A DNA stretch of 64,000 nt from Streptomyces sp. NRRL F-6492 (GCF_001280125.1 NZ_LGEG01000217.1:1-64000); one strand, 5' to 3'. Shown: positions 35,379-45,833, numbered from the stretch's first letter. Made by a program: numbers and translations. The notes: a model not told the origin generated them from the letters alone.

Positions 35379-36789
35379 CCTCACTCCCCGACCTCCTCTC
35401 CTCATCGGCGAGGCACACGGCCGCGAGACCGTTCCCCTGCGCAACCTGCCGCCAGGCATCACAGCCGTCACACTGCCGCGGATCACCAAGGACAGCGACG
35501 ACACCATCCACGTGCGCGTCCCCCGAGACCGCCGACGACGCGTCAGCCCCCGGCAGGTCGACCTTGTCGCCGACCACCCCGTCAGCCCCTACGACCCGCC
35601 ACCCACCCTGACTACCCGACAACTGATCAAAGTCCTGCAGACCAAGACCGCCAAACGCTGGCCCACCATCCAGGCCGACCTCGGCGACAACGCCTGGCAG
35701 ATCGTGGCCGACCTCATCCGCTGTGGCGCCGTCATCCTGCGCTGCGACGTCGTCAACGCCACCGGCTACAGTCCGCGCTCATGGACCCTGACCCGGTCAT
35801 GGGCCGAACTCGCCGAGGACAAACTCGCCGAACTCCAGGGCCGCCAGCATCCTGAGGACCTGCACCGCGAGCTCCTCGACATCATGTCCGGCATCCCTGA
35901 GCTCGCCCATGAGCACGCTCTGCTGGCCACGACGCCGCCCGGCCGGGTCCTGAAGATCCCCGAAGGCACCGCCACCAGGGCCGAGGACTGGCGCGTATAC
36001 GAGATCGCCATCCGGGCCGCCGGCGTCTGGTGGCCCGCTCAAGGCGCACCACGCAAGATCACCGCGAAGGAGCTCGCCGGACGCAGCCTGCGCGACACCA
36101 AGAGCGCCTGGACCCCCGCCCGGCAGCAGGCCTTCTCCAACCTGATCGGCATCCCCTTCGATCAGGCCGTCGACAAGGCCGACACCGAACTACGCATCCG
36201 CGGCCCCCTGCAGTGGCGCGTCGGTACCGTTATCGCCGACGCGGCAGCCTGCCGCCCCTGGCTCGCGCTTCCCGCCCGCGGTGTCCGCGCCCTCGGCATG
36301 ATCTCCTGCGACGCCCGAGGCGTCTTCCTGGTCGAGAACGAGGACACCTTCGAACAGGTCTGCAAGATCCCGGAGATCGCCGACACCTGGCTGTGCATCT
36401 GGGGCAAGGGCTATGCGACCGACGGCCTGGCCGAATTCCTCCGCGGCCTCGACGGCCTGCCCCTCGCGGCATGGGGCGACCTCGACGCCCACGGCATCCG
36501 CATCATCGGCAACCTCGCCGACCGCATCGGGCGGCCCGTCACACCCGTCGCGATGACCGTCGACCTCTACCGGGGCGGCACCAAGTACCGCCAGGAGCCC
36601 ACGAAACTGAAGGAGAACCGCAAGCTCGCCGCCCAGCTGGCGTGCGACGGCATCGAGGCCCTGCGCGACCTGGCCGAAGAGATCGCCCGGACCGACGGGC
36701 ACGGCTGCGAACAGGAGACGCTCTACGACGAAGTCCTCCCCGCACTCCCCGGTCTGCTAAAAGCCGTGCACGTGTCCGGCAGCTCCTGA
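35371..36789 (+). CDS. Toprim-like nuclease (JetD/MksG-type)
   Basis: A 472-residue protein; ATG 35371 overlaps the SMC stop by 8 bp (longer in-frame starts lie inside the SMC gene). The C-terminal part is a Toprim-like domain: VFLVENEDTFE with E322, a WGKGYATDG loop, and AAWGDLDAHGIRI with D370 and D372, the acidic residues expected to bind the metal. N-terminal residues 75-140 form a winged-helix-like segment. In Wadjet the JetD subunit is the plasmid-cutting nuclease; topoisomerase VI-A has the same Toprim arrangement. As the last gene of the operon it is the presumptive effector. All acidic positions look intact. Confidence 0.8.
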   Translation: MPDLTPRPPLLIGEAHGRETVPLRNLPPGITAVTLPRITKDSDDTIHVRVPRDRRRRVSPRQVDLVADHPVSPYDPPPTLTTRQLIKVLQTKTAKRWPTIQADLGDNAWQIVADLIRCGAVILRCDVVNATGYSPRSWTLTRSWAELAEDKLAELQGRQHPEDLHRELLDIMSGIPELAHEHALLATTPPGRVLKIPEGTATRAEDWRVYEIAIRAAGVWWPAQGAPRKITAKELAGRSLRDTKSAWTPARQQAFSNLIGIPFDQAVDKADTELRIRGPLQWRVGTVIADAAACRPWLALPARGVRALGMISCDARGVFLVENEDTFEQVCKIPEIADTWLCIWGKGYATDGLAEFLRGLDGLPLAAWGDLDAHGIRIIGNLADRIGRPVTPVAMTVDLYRGGTKYRQEPTKLKENRKLAAQLACDGIEALRDLAEEIARTDGHGCEQETLYDEVLPALPGLLKAVHVSGSS

Positions 36790-36939
36790 CCTCCCAGAAG
36801 CGGGCAGCGGCCAGCAGGTCGGTTCGGGCCGGGCGTGCCCGGCTCCAGCCTTCCTGCTCCAGCCGGTGGCCTGCTGCGAACACGGCATCAACACCCTGCC
36901 GCGTCTTTGGCGCAGGGCGAGTGCCTCGCTGCGCACGGC

Positions 36940-37977
36940 TCAAGGGACGAGGATGCCAGCGAGCAGGGACAAGTCGAGCTGAGGCAGACGTCCGGCGTGC
37001 GCGCGCAGATGCCGGGCTTCGGCCAGCATGACAGGGGAGAACACGCTCTCCCTGGGCGAGCAGGCCATCAGACGGTGGTGGGCGCGGGCCCCGGCCAGCA
37101 GCGGGCGTGCCCAGGCAGGCACGGCATGCAAAGGGCAGTGCCGATGGCCGACCCCGTGGAGCTTGATGACGCAGACGTCACCGGAGATGTCGAGGTCGCG
37201 GGTGAAGCGCAGGCTGCCCAGACCGGCCCGTGTGAAGGCCAGTACGCTTAGAGCTCCGGCGATGAGCGGGTGCGCGAGAGCGGCCAGAGCGGCGGCCTCC
37301 TCGGACGCGATCTCGATGGCAGGGGCGGCCTGGTCCAGCTGCGCCGTGGCCAACGCACCGGCGCAAGGGTGAGCCCGCCGCCCGGGCCTCGTCGACGCGG
37401 CCCTGGTCCCGCGCGGCTGCGGGGTGGGTGACTGCCCCGTAGCCGTCGCCGCCGCTCCCGTGATCGCCGGGGGAGCGGGAGGGAAGGAGGGGCGCGCGGG
37501 TATCGGTCCCGGCTCGGCGAGGAGCGCCTTGAACTGGGTCCGGCCGCTGATGCGGCGCTCCACGCGGGCCAGCGTCGGCGGCAGTCCGCGCGGGGCCTTC
37601 TGCCACAGCAGGGTCAGCTGAGCCCCCGTCGACTCGCGCCAGGCGAGCAGTTGGTCGATGCGCCGAATGGTCAGCAGATGGGCCCGGGGGACCACAACGT
37701 GCCGCACCCCCATTGCGACGCCCCAGGCAGCCGCGGCGAGCCAGGCAGCGTTCACCGAGTCCAGCCACACATCGGGGGAGTCGGGCCCGGGGGCCAGCCG
37801 CTTGCCCAGCGCATACAGCATGTCGTGCGCCAGCGCGGCCGGGCTGGAGCTGGCCGGCGTCGGCTGCACGGTGATGCGGCCTTCCCCGGGACGGTGGGCC
37901 TGCAGCGCCGCCCGCGTGTAGAACAGGTCGTCCCGCTCGTCCACCACGATCGTCACGTCGCTGTACGCCACTGCCAC
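36940..37977 (-). CDS. Transposition-module accessory protein, unknown
   Basis: A protein of about 345 residues. The start is placed at GTG 37977, which has GGGAGAGG just upstream; GTG 38004 is possible. The first 140 residues look like an alpha/beta domain (AVAYSDVTIVVDERDD, then DVWLDSVNAAWLAAAAWGVAMG, then a VVVPRAHLLTIRRIDQLL helix). A proline-rich linker (about 165-215) leads to a helical C-terminal part ending with an HCPLHAVPAWARPLL motif. I do not recognise it as TniQ or TnsD. It lies downstream of the TniA- and TniB-like genes on the same strand, so it may be a target-selection or regulatory subunit, which is inference. Confidence 0.55.
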   Translation of the reverse strand: MAVAYSDVTIVVDERDDLFYTRAALQAHRPGEGRITVQPTPASSSPAALAHDMLYALGKRLAPGPDSPDVWLDSVNAAWLAAAAWGVAMGVRHVVVPRAHLLTIRRIDQLLAWRESTGAQLTLLWQKAPRGLPPTLARVERRISGRTQFKALLAEPGPIPARPSFPPAPPAITGAAATATGQSPTPQPRGTRAASTRPGRRAHPCAGALATAQLDQAAPAIEIASEEAAALAALAHPLIAGALSVLAFTRAGLGSLRFTRDLDISGDVCVIKLHGVGHRHCPLHAVPAWARPLLAGARAHHRLMACSPRESVFSPVMLAEARHLRAHAGRLPQLDLSLLAGILVP

Positions 37978-38101
37978 AACCCTCTCCCGGCCGCGCGCCG
38001 CCACACCGTCCCGGACCGCCAGGCGCCAGGCCGGTCCGTACGGCGCACGGTTGCTGGCGGCGGCCCGGGCTTGCCGGGCCGCCGCGCCTGCGTGGGCGTT
38101 G

Positions 38102-38875
38102 CTACATGCCGCCGAGCTTGCTGTACACCCAGTTGACGAGGTCCTGCTTGACCTCGGTCAGCCCCTTCTTTTTCATGCCGTTGAGCATGTGCTTGGTGAT
38201 GGTGGCCCAGTTGCGGAAGTTGCCGTGGGCCGCGGCCCGGTCGATGTTGCGGATCATCTGCGGGTCCACCCCGGTCCACAGGGGGTGGAACGCCGGCAGT
38301 GTGCCGACGACTTCGGCCTCGGGCATGCGCGTGAACTTCTGCCAGATGAAGATCCGTGACGCCAGCATCGGTTCACGCTTGAGGACCTTGTAGCAGCCAT
38401 CGCCGCCGGCGAAGATCACCGCGATGTCGGTGTTGCGGTCGTCCCACAGGTGGCGCCAGTACTCGAACGAACTGCGGCCCATCCACTGGGCCTCGTCGCA
38501 CACCAGCACCCGGAACGTCTGCGACAGCGTCTCCTTCAGGAGCGTGTCGAATTCGATCGGCCGGGTCGGCGGTTCCCCGGGCAGCCCCAGGGCGTGAAAC
38601 AGTCCGTGGCGGATGTCGCGGGGGGTCGGCCCCGAGCGCAGCTCCAGGCGGTAGGTGTTGTCGGGGGCGATCTTGCGCAGCGCCGAGTTCACCGACATCG
38701 TCTTGCCGTATCCGGCCGCTCCGTAGGCGACCATCATGGCCTTGGCATCGATCGTCGCCTGGACGTCGTCCAGGGTCGTCATGAGCGCGTCGGTGGCCAC
38801 CAGGTGCGCATCGAGGCGGTGGAAGTGGTCCTCGTCCTCTGCGGGCAGCCTGCCGTAGTCCATGTCACCGCTCAC
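38102..38875 (-). CDS. TniB/TnsC-like AAA ATPase
   Basis: A 257-residue ATPase. Walker A is YGAAGYGKTMSV (near 51-62), Walker B VLVCDEAQWMG (near 122-132) and sensor-1 VIFAGGDG (near 153-160), the layout of TniB/TnsC/IstB-type transposition ATPases. These load on target DNA and activate the transposase. ATG 38875 overlaps the transposase stop by 4 bp (ATGA), so the two are made together. It is compact and has no TnsD-recruitment tail, more like TniB than Tn7 TnsC. The partners upstream (transposase) and downstream (unknown) make up a three-gene module. Confidence 0.8.
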   Translation of the reverse strand: MSGDMDYGRLPAEDEDHFHRLDAHLVATDALMTTLDDVQATIDAKAMMVAYGAAGYGKTMSVNSALRKIAPDNTYRLELRSGPTPRDIRHGLFHALGLPGEPPTRPIEFDTLLKETLSQTFRVLVCDEAQWMGRSSFEYWRHLWDDRNTDIAVIFAGGDGCYKVLKREPMLASRIFIWQKFTRMPEAEVVGTLPAFHPLWTGVDPQMIRNIDRAAAHGNFRNWATITKHMLNGMKKKGLTEVKQDLVNWVYSKLGGM

Positions 38876-40467
38876 GCGTTCTCCTCAGGGGTGTCGTCCT
38901 CCGGCTCGTCCGCGGCCGGTGGGATCGGGCGGGCCCAGCCGTCCGGGACGGGCTGGTGCGGGATGTAGCCGGGATCGGCCCGCCGCAAGTCCGTGGCAGC
39001 CGAGTCGGCAAGTTCTGCCTCGGCCTCCGCCTCGGTCAGCGCACCCAGACGCTCGGGCGGGGCGGCGGTGGTGACGGCCTCGAAGCGCTCGCGGCGCAGC
39101 CGTGCCGCGGCCTTCATGTCCGCGCGAAGCCGCCGCGCCTTCGCGGTGCGGGCGCTGCGGACCTTACGGACCTGCTCCTCGCTGGCCGCCTCGGCCAGAA
39201 CGGCGCTGCCCAGGTGTACGCCGTCCAGGCCGAAGACCTCGATGGTCAGGTCGTGGTGGGGCAGGTGGCGCACCGCGACACGGACACCGGCCTGGCCGAC
39301 CATCCAGGGGGCGATGTAGTGGCGGTTGCGCCACCGCACGCCCTGCGTGGTGATGGTGCGGGTGCGGCCGTCGTCCTCGAGTCCGAAATGGGCCAGCTGT
39401 TCGGCGGGAACGTCATGCAGGGGAGTGGGATCGCACGACCACGCCTGCATCGGGGTACGGCCGCCCAGCGCCCTGGGCTGGTGCTCGGTGTTCCACCAGT
39501 GCACCCACTTCAGCAGCAGTTCCACGAACGCCTCGAAGGAGAGCGCGGGCTCGTCCGGATCCGCGGTACGCCCGCCGGTGAGCGTCTGCCGGTGCACGTA
39601 GCGCGGCATGGAGACGAACAGCATGTCCTCGACCGCGCCGTTGAGCGCTTCGATGGTGCCCTTCAGATGCGGGCTGTAGGCGGGAAGATCGACGACGGGC
39701 ACGGCGAAGGCGCCCAGGGCCGAGGCCACGGTGGCACACAGGAACTCCTTGCCGCGGTCCACCCGGATCAGGCCCGGCAGGCCGCCGGCCGGCCCGAAGG
39801 GCTCGGTACGGTCCAGGGCCATCCGCAGGGCCGCCAGCACCGCATCCGCGCTGGGTGCATGGGGCGTCACAGCCACCCCCGTGATGACTTTGGTGTGGCA
39901 GTCGATGAACCAGGTCACCCAGGGCTGCACGAGCTGGTCCTCGAGCAGCACCCGCACGGGCACGGACTTGTGGTCGCCCTCCCAGGCGGCGTTGCGGTGC
40001 GCGGGAGGACGCTGTGCGAACACGTCGAAGGCCCGCCGGGCGGCCTCCCCCTTGGCGAGCCCGGCCCGCTCCCCGGGCGTCAGGTCCCGGCGCAGCGCCC
40101 GGTGGATCGTCGACAGTGACGGGGCCGCAGGCATGCGGGGATCGTCCAGGGCCCGCTGCTTGAGCTCGCGGTGGACGGCGGAGGCGTTGCCTCCCCACAG
40201 CACCAGCAGCCGCCGGATCTCGGGGGTGACGCTGAACCGTGTCCGGGATGCCGCGTCGACGTGGCCGGTGGCGCGCGCGGTGGCGACCCACCGCCACACC
40301 GCCCGCTCCGAGCGGCCCACGGCCGTGGCGACCAGCTTCACGTGTGCGCTGGTCAGCTCGCCGCTCTGGTCCAGCGACAGCAACCGCGGCAGCGCGGCCA
40401 GCCGCCCCGAGCGGGCGGTGAACACCGCTTTGCCGGCACCCTGCGTGCCGGCAGAAGAGTCATTCAT
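38872..40467 (-). CDS. TniA/Mu-type DDE transposase
   Basis: A 531-residue transposase. An N-terminal helix-turn-helix (about 35-65, AVWRWV) and a second HTH near 115-130 precede an integrase-like core with D165 (WEGDHKS), D237 (RVDRGKEF) and E273 (KGTIEALNG): exactly 35 residues lie between the second Asp and the Glu, the D,D-35-E spacing of retroviral-type integrases. A Mu-C-like beta-barrel (about 355-420) and a basic C-terminal tail follow. All three catalytic acids are present. It is transcribed first, followed by the TniB-like ATPase. I could not define terminal inverted repeats, so the element's boundaries are unknown. Confidence 0.85.
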   Translation of the reverse strand: MNDSSAGTQGAGKAVFTARSGRLAALPRLLSLDQSGELTSAHVKLVATAVGRSERAVWRWVATARATGHVDAASRTRFSVTPEIRRLLVLWGGNASAVHRELKQRALDDPRMPAAPSLSTIHRALRRDLTPGERAGLAKGEAARRAFDVFAQRPPAHRNAAWEGDHKSVPVRVLLEDQLVQPWVTWFIDCHTKVITGVAVTPHAPSADAVLAALRMALDRTEPFGPAGGLPGLIRVDRGKEFLCATVASALGAFAVPVVDLPAYSPHLKGTIEALNGAVEDMLFVSMPRYVHRQTLTGGRTADPDEPALSFEAFVELLLKWVHWWNTEHQPRALGGRTPMQAWSCDPTPLHDVPAEQLAHFGLEDDGRTRTITTQGVRWRNRHYIAPWMVGQAGVRVAVRHLPHHDLTIEVFGLDGVHLGSAVLAEAASEEQVRKVRSARTAKARRLRADMKAAARLRRERFEAVTTAAPPERLGALTEAEAEAELADSAATDLRRADPGYIPHQPVPDGWARPIPPAADEPEDDTPEENA

Positions 40468-40491
40468 GCGGTCTGCTCCTTAAATGGATAC

Positions 40492-40522
40492 GAAGCGCGG
40501 AAGGCTACAAGTGCCGCGCTTC
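40492..40522. repeat. Inverted repeat upstream of the transposase gene
   Basis: GAAGCGCGG (40492-40500) and CCGCGCTTC (40514-40522) are perfect 9-bp arms with a 13-nt loop, 25 bp before the transposase start. It may be an operator or attenuating hairpin, or a transposase-binding site. Confidence 0.5.
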
Positions 40523-40963
40523 CGCAGGGCGTTGGCGGTGTCCGGTCAGGACGGTGCGGGCGGCCCCTGGGCCGTCGCCAGGGCTGTGAGGCGGCGTCAT
40601 GCCAGGGGAGGCGGGCACTGCCCAGCCGTCAGCCAGCGCCGGGTGCGAGCATCAGCACCTTCGCCAGGAAGGGGGCGTGTTCCTCACAGCCCGGCTGCCC
40701 GAGGAGCACTCGTGCGCCGGGATACCGGGGAGGACCCGGCCCGGCCGCCCTGCTGCGGCGCCGTCGGGTGGACGGCTGCGGTCGGCGCTGAGCCAGTTCT
40801 TGTCAGCGCCGGCCGCAGGCATGCAGGGGCGCCCTGTGATGCGCCGGGAAGGAAGTACCGGGCCTGCCGGTCACCGCAACGCGGAGCCACCGGCGCCCGA
40901 AGAGGCTGTTCGGGGACTGGGAGATGGGCTCCTCGGCGACTGTGGTGGCCGGTTTGGTACTGC
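40523..40963. other. Stretch without a supported gene
   Basis: The region lies between the transposase start and the SbcC stop. Several overlapping frames are open, but their composition is shadow-like and none has a ribosome-binding site. One end of the transposable element may lie here, but I could not identify it. Confidence 0.4.
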
Positions 40964-43900
40964 TCAGGTGTTTTCCAGCAGGCGCTGGATCCCGTCGTGG
41001 ATGGCTGCGGTGCGTTGTTGCGGTGTGAGCCAGGCGGCCGTGGAGCCCTGGCCGGTTTTGTTGATAAGTAGGACGTTGTCGACGACCTCGGCCACCGGGA
41101 ACAGGTGGCTGATGAGGATGACCCTCTTGTCCTGGGCCACGCTGTCGCTCAGGACGGCGAGGGTGTCGCCCAGGCGGATGTTGTCCAGAGAGCCGAAACC
41201 TTCGTCCAGGAACAGGCTTTCCAGCTTGTTGTGGCTGGTGTTGTGGAGTTCGACGAGCGCCAGCGCCAGCGCGAGGGAGCTCTGGAAGGTCTCTCCGCCG
41301 GAGAGGGTCTCCGGGTCGCGCGCGTGATTGGTGGCGCGTTCAAGGATCTGGAAGTCATCGGTGAATGCGTAGTCACCCATGGAGATCTGCCGGAGGATCC
41401 TGCTGCCGTGCCTGAGCAGCGCATGGGTGCGCTGATCGGTGAGATAGGTGAGGAACTTCCCGTCGGTGAGCTGGTCGCTCACGCTCTTCCACACCGCGGC
41501 CTGCCGGCTGGCGGCTTCGAGGGCGGAGCCCAGCGCGTCGGCGTAGGGGATTTGGGACTGTGCGGTGCGCAGATCGGCCTTGGCCGTCTCGTGCGCGCCT
41601 TCGGCTTGGATGGTCTTGCGGCTGAGCGGGTCGAGGACGGCGGGGGCGAGCAGGTCGCTCTTCTCGGGCACCGGGAAGCCGGGGTCCGGGTCCGTCTCGT
41701 CGGCGGTGGCGCCGGCTTGGCGGATCAGCTCCTTCTCGAATGCGCGGACCTCGTCATCGGCGTGCTGAGCGGCCTGCCCGAGAGTGCCGGTCAGACGCTG
41801 ATGCAGCGAGGTGAGGGCCATGCAGTAGGTGTCGACGGCGGCCAGGTCGCCTGCGTCCGGAACGGGAGGCAGGTCGGGGGACGCCTCGGCCTCGAGAAGA
41901 CCTGTGGCATCGGTGGCCGTGTCCGCCCAGCGCTCCAGCTGTTTGATGAGCTTGCGTGTGGGGGTCTCGACGGTGCGCCGGCGGCGTGCGTCCAGGGCCT
42001 GCAGGTTTTCGCTGTGCAGCGTGAGGGCCTTCTGGGCGTCGTCACGCTCCAGTGTCCTTTGCTCGAGCCGTTCGAGGCGCTGGCCGGCCGCCTCCTTAGC
42101 GGAGGCGATGTCCTGCAGGGAGGGCAGTTGTGATGGGGAGGGCTGGGCGGGGCGGATGGAGGGCGGCAGTTCGCTGACCTCCGTCAGCACACTCGCCAGC
42201 TCGGTCTCGTACTGCAGCCGGGTCTTGTCCAGCCGTTTGCGTTCACGCTGCAGGCGGCCGCGCTGACGCTTGAGCTCGGCCCGGGCCGCCTCGTTCTCGG
42301 CCTGCGCCGCCCCCAACTGCGCCTGGGCGCTTGTGTGGGCCGCGAGGGCCTCACCCTCTGCGTCGCGCAGCGGCTGGGTAAGTGCTTTGACCGCACGGGT
42401 GATCTGCGCCCGGCTTACTGGTTCGCCCTCGGCGAGGGCATGCACCTGAGCCGTCGTCTGCCGGCCCAGCGCGTCCAGGGCGGTGGCCGTGGCGGGAGCA
42501 CCGGCCGGGTGTACCGCATCCACCAGCTCCTGCACCTGGAGCAGCGCCGCGTCCATGCGCTCGCGGGCGGCCAGGTGTCCGCGGCGGTGCTTTTCGACCT
42601 TCCGCTCGGTTCCCTTCAGCTGGGCGGCCGCTTCAGCCTTGGCCTCCACCGCCGCTTCGACGGCGTTCGAGCGTGTGGTGACCTTGCGTTTGGCCTGAGT
42701 AAGTGCCTTGCCGTCCAACAGCGGCGGGGGAGCGAAGTCGCTGGGGACGGGCTGGGTGCACACCGTGCAGGCGTCCCCGGGTGCCAGACCGGCACCCGCC
42801 GCGTGGGCCGCCTCCCTGCGCTGCAGCGCTGCGAGGTCGTCCTGGGCCGCTTCCAGAGCGCCGCGCAGCTTCTTCAGCTCGCTCTCCAGGCCGGCGCTGT
42901 GGCCGCGCTGTTCCTCCACCGTCTCGAGCGTCGTGCGCTGTGTCTGCAGATGCCCGGCCGCGGCGTTGGCCTCCTGCAGCGCTGCCCGGACGGCCTCCTG
43001 GACCTGGTCGGTGTGCGTGCGCGCCTCGCTCACCATGCGCTCGGCCCGGCCGGCGGCCTCGACGAGGGCCGCGTTGCGCTGCTCGTGCTCTTCCAGTTCC
43101 TGTCGTGCCTGCGTGTGCTCCTGTTCGTGCTCGTCGTGCTGAAGCTGCTCCTGCTTCAGCCGCTGTTCGACGGCGTCCAGGCCGGCTGCACGCTCCGGCA
43201 GGCGGGACAGGACAGCGAACGCGCTGGACAGGGAGCGGAGCGTGTCACCGGCCTGTGCGGCCGTATCCAGCGCGCCCTGCGCCGCCTCCAGCTTCGCGGC
43301 CAAGTCGCGTCCGGTGGTCTCCTGCTCTGCTGCCTCGGTATCGAGTTCCCTCTTCTTCCGCGCCAGCGCGGCCATCGTGATGCTCGAATCCGCAACAGCG
43401 CGCTCACGCAGCAGCCGCGCCGCTTTGTCCAAGCCCGTCTTGCGGTGCTTGTGCTCGACGGCCCGGCTCTGGGCCGCGCGCAGCGCATCCAGTCGCTCGC
43501 GCCGGCGGGCCGCGATACCCCGGGTGCGTTCCAGATCCAGCAGCGCCTGGGAAGCGGCAGCATGAGGATCCGGCAGGAGAAGCGCACGGGCCCTGGTTCC
43601 CTCGGTGATCTGCGTATTCAGGCGCTCCAGTCGCACGCCGGCCCGTTTGCGTACACGCTCGAGCTCGTTGATGCCGAAGATGTGCCGCAGGATGTCGGCA
43701 CGCATGGCCCTGGGGGCCTTGAGGAGGGCGTCGAACTTCCCCTGGCGCAGCAGGACCGTGCTGACAAAGCCGTCCCAGTCCAGCCCGATGATCCGGGTCA
43801 CCGCCTGCGTCACCGCGGACTTGCCGTCGACCCGCAAGTCGGCGCTGTCATCGGCCAGGGGCTCGAGCACGGCCTGCGGCCCCTTCTTGCCTTCCGCATG

Positions 43901-44176
43901 CAGGGTGCGGCGCACACTCCACTCGCGGCCGTTCGCCGAGAACTCGAACGCCACGTCCATGCTGGGGCATCCCTTGCCGATCAGCTCGTAGGCGGCCTTG
44001 GGGTCCTTGGACCACGAACACGTCCCGTACAGGGCGAAGATGATCGCCTCGAGGATGGTGGACTTGCCCACGCCGGTGTTGCCCAGGATGGCGAGCAGGC
44101 GCTTGCCGGTGAAGTCGATGCTGCAGGTGCCGGCGTAGCTGCGCACGCCCGTGAGGGTGAGCTGCAAGGGCTTCAC
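40964..44176 (-). CDS. sbcC: SbcC / Rad50-type exonuclease subunit
   Basis: A 1070-residue ATPase. The N-terminal head reads GVRSYAG (Q-loop region) and GNTGVGKST (Walker A, near 33-41). Two coiled-coil arms meet at a zinc hook CTVC near residue 470. The C-terminal head has [14 protein letters not shown] (signature) and [11 protein letters not shown] (Walker B). This is the partner of SbcD in the complex that opens hairpins and trims blocked DNA ends. It follows sbcD with a 4-bp overlap. The domestic Streptomyces chromosome also carries sbcCD, so this could be an extra, defence-associated copy; its location among defence operons supports that, but I cannot tell the copies apart from this window alone. 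Confidence 0.9.
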   Translation of the reverse strand: MKPLQLTLTGVRSYAGTCSIDFTGKRLLAILGNTGVGKSTILEAIIFALYGTCSWSKDPKAAYELIGKGCPSMDVAFEFSANGREWSVRRTLHAEGKKGPQAVLEPLADDSADLRVDGKSAVTQAVTRIIGLDWDGFVSTVLLRQGKFDALLKAPRAMRADILRHIFGINELERVRKRAGVRLERLNTQITEGTRARALLLPDPHAAASQALLDLERTRGIAARRRERLDALRAAQSRAVEHKHRKTGLDKAARLLRERAVADSSITMAALARKKRELDTEAAEQETTGRDLAAKLEAAQGALDTAAQAGDTLRSLSSAFAVLSRLPERAAGLDAVEQRLKQEQLQHDEHEQEHTQARQELEEHEQRNAALVEAAGRAERMVSEARTHTDQVQEAVRAALQEANAAAGHLQTQRTTLETVEEQRGHSAGLESELKKLRGALEAAQDDLAALQRREAAHAAGAGLAPGDACTVCTQPVPSDFAPPPLLDGKALTQAKRKVTTRSNAVEAAVEAKAEAAAQLKGTERKVEKHRRGHLAARERMDAALLQVQELVDAVHPAGAPATATALDALGRQTTAQVHALAEGEPVSRAQITRAVKALTQPLRDAEGEALAAHTSAQAQLGAAQAENEAARAELKRQRGRLQRERKRLDKTRLQYETELASVLTEVSELPPSIRPAQPSPSQLPSLQDIASAKEAAGQRLERLEQRTLERDDAQKALTLHSENLQALDARRRRTVETPTRKLIKQLERWADTATDATGLLEAEASPDLPPVPDAGDLAAVDTYCMALTSLHQRLTGTLGQAAQHADDEVRAFEKELIRQAGATADETDPDPGFPVPEKSDLLAPAVLDPLSRKTIQAEGAHETAKADLRTAQSQIPYADALGSALEAASRQAAVWKSVSDQLTDGKFLTYLTDQRTHALLRHGSRILRQISMGDYAFTDDFQILERATNHARDPETLSGGETFQSSLALALALVELHNTSHNKLESLFLDEGFGSLDNIRLGDTLAVLSDSVAQDKRVILISHLFPVAEVVDNVLLINKTGQGSTAAWLTPQQRTAAIHDGIQRLLENT

Positions 44177-45417
44177 GACGCCTCCTTCCAGGGATTTTCC
44201 AGCGCGGCGCGCAGCTGTTCCTCGGCCGGGACCGGGGTCAGCGTCTCGTCGTCGAGTTCGTTGAGCAGGTGGAGGAAGGCTGTGACGGTCGACTCCGCGG
44301 CATCTGCGTCCACTCCCTCACGGGCCAGGTAGGCCCGGAACGCGTCGGGGAGTTCCGGCTCATCGCCCAGGTCACCGTCCAGGACGGCGCCGGCGGCATC
44401 TTCCCGGGCCGGGGCCGGGTTGATGAGGATCGCGTTCGGGACGATCTCGGCGATCTTCTGGCTGAGGAGCCCGTCGGGCTCCTCGCCGGTGATCACCGGT
44501 TTGAGGAAGGTCCCGTCGTACTGGTCGGCCGCGGCCTTCAGTTCCTCGAGGGGTCCGGTGAAGTGGGTCAGCCGCCGGCCGCTGGAGAGCCGGCGCGGCA
44601 GCACCCGCACCGGCCGCCCCGGGTCGGCGTCGACGATCACGACGCTCTTGGTCTCGTCGGCTTCACCGAAGTCCATGGCCAGCGGGCTGCCCGCGTAGCG
44701 GGCGGCGAACTTCAGGCCCTCGATGGCCTGCGGGCGGTGGATGTGTCCGAGAGCGGCGTATGACACCACCGGAAGATCTTCGGGAGGGGTCTCGAAGGCC
44801 TCGTCCACGGCCCGTTCGCTCGGGGAGGTCCTGGCGCCTTTGACGAACACGTGGGCCGTGAACAGCAGAATGTCCCGGTCGGGGTCGTACCCCTCGTGCA
44901 AGGCCTCCGTCAGTTCCCCCTGCAGGCCGCGCATCGCCTCGGCGTAGTCGGCATACGTCGTGCCGGAGGTGGAATCGCGCCGCCAGAACCGGTTCGGGTG
45001 CACGAAGGGCAGGACAGCCAGCCGGATGCGCTGCTCACCGCCGCAGGCCTCGAAGGTCATCACGCCCCCGTCGTGTGCCGGGCGGAGCCGGTCGACGAAG
45101 AACAGGCCCCGGCCGCAGGAGGGACCGCTCACGAAGTGGAGGAACTCCAGGTAGTGGGGGGAGTCGTGGTTGCCGGCCACGACCACGGTGGGGGCGATGG
45201 CGGCGAGTTCGCGCAGGGCGCGCATTGCGCGGAACATGTCCCGGACGGTGGGACGGGAGGAGTGGAACAGATCGCCGCTGTGGACGATCAGGTCCGGCTG
45301 GCTCTCCCGGGCGATGGCCACAATCTCGGCCAGGACTGCATCGAAGTCCTCATCGCGTGGATGCCCGTGCAGGATGTGGCCCAGATGCCAGTCGGAGGTG
45401 TGGAGCAGTCTGCTCAT
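44173..45417 (-). CDS. sbcD: SbcD / Mre11-type nuclease subunit
   Basis: A 414-residue calcineurin-like phosphoesterase with all metal-binding motifs: SDWHLG (8-13), VHSGDLFHS (near 45-53), VVVAGNHDS (near 79-87), and later histidines in FTAHVF and LGHIHRPQ. A capping and C-terminal domain (about 260-414) follows, as in SbcD. The start is ATG 45417. The gene is divergent from the small genes at 45543 and 45850, sharing a 125-bp intergenic region, so its expression may be linked to theirs. It supplies endo- and exonuclease activity at DNA ends with SbcC. Confidence 0.9.
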   Translation of the reverse strand: MSRLLHTSDWHLGHILHGHPRDEDFDAVLAEIVAIARESQPDLIVHSGDLFHSSRPTVRDMFRAMRALRELAAIAPTVVVAGNHDSPHYLEFLHFVSGPSCGRGLFFVDRLRPAHDGGVMTFEACGGEQRIRLAVLPFVHPNRFWRRDSTSGTTYADYAEAMRGLQGELTEALHEGYDPDRDILLFTAHVFVKGARTSPSERAVDEAFETPPEDLPVVSYAALGHIHRPQAIEGLKFAARYAGSPLAMDFGEADETKSVVIVDADPGRPVRVLPRRLSSGRRLTHFTGPLEELKAAADQYDGTFLKPVITGEEPDGLLSQKIAEIVPNAILINPAPAREDAAGAVLDGDLGDEPELPDAFRAYLAREGVDADAAESTVTAFLHLLNELDDETLTPVPAEEQLRAALENPWKEAS

Positions 45418-45498
45418 GCCTTCATGCGCCCTTCTGGAAGCGAGGCGTAGGAGGGCACCGGTGGTGCCTTATGAGCCCGGGACTGTACACCAAAATAA

Positions 45499-45536
45499 CT
45501 GGAGCAAAACTGGGCGTCCCGAGTGACTGCTAGCAT
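45499..45536 (+). promoter_or_regulatory. Leaderless-type promoter, unit 1
   Basis: TAGCAT at 45531-45536 is a good -10; the ATG at 45543 is 7 nt beyond it, so the mRNA should start at or near the start codon. Two CTGG half-sites 11 bp apart (CTGGAGCAAAACTGG, 45499-45513) cover the -35 region and may bind a regulator. Confidence 0.55.
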
Positions 45537-45542
45537 CCCGGC

Positions 45543-45833
45543 ATGGACGAGCATCTGATCGCTCTCGAGGAGCGCATGCAGCAACTGCAGGAGGCGGTCC
45601 GGCAGGCGCTCACGCAACACGATACTTGCCAAGTGCGCCTTCTGGGTGCGGAATTGACACGCACTCAACATGCCTGGGATGTTCTGTGCGGGCTCAGTGC
45701 CGCCCCGGACGCGGTCCGGCCGGAGTCCGCGCCGACGGTCACCGAACCCCACCGGGACGCACCCCTGCGCGACCGGGCCCCTCACATGCCGCTCTTCGCA
45801 AATACCTGGAGTAAAACTGGAAGCCCCGAGTGA
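45543..45833 (+). CDS. Truncated duplicate of the coiled-coil gene
   Basis: A 96-residue protein whose first 55 or so residues match the 279-aa protein at 45850 (MDEHL-ALE-RMQQLQEA-RQALTQ and a TRT/TRTQHAW-VLCGL stretch). The following acidic linker is shortened by several residues. After LRDR the frame runs into the promoter of the second unit and stops there, so the C-terminal globular part is lost. The product would be a free N-terminal coiled coil. It could act as a dominant regulator of the full-length protein, or be an inert duplication product. Confidence 0.55.
   Translation: MDEHLIALEERMQQLQEAVRQALTQHDTCQVRLLGAELTRTQHAWDVLCGLSAAPDAVRPESAPTVTEPHRDAPLRDRAPHMPLFANTWSKTGSPE

Noticed and set aside
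40599..41327. Frames upstream of sbcC on the plus strand
   Set aside because: They run antisense to SbcC and lack any domain or ribosome-binding site.
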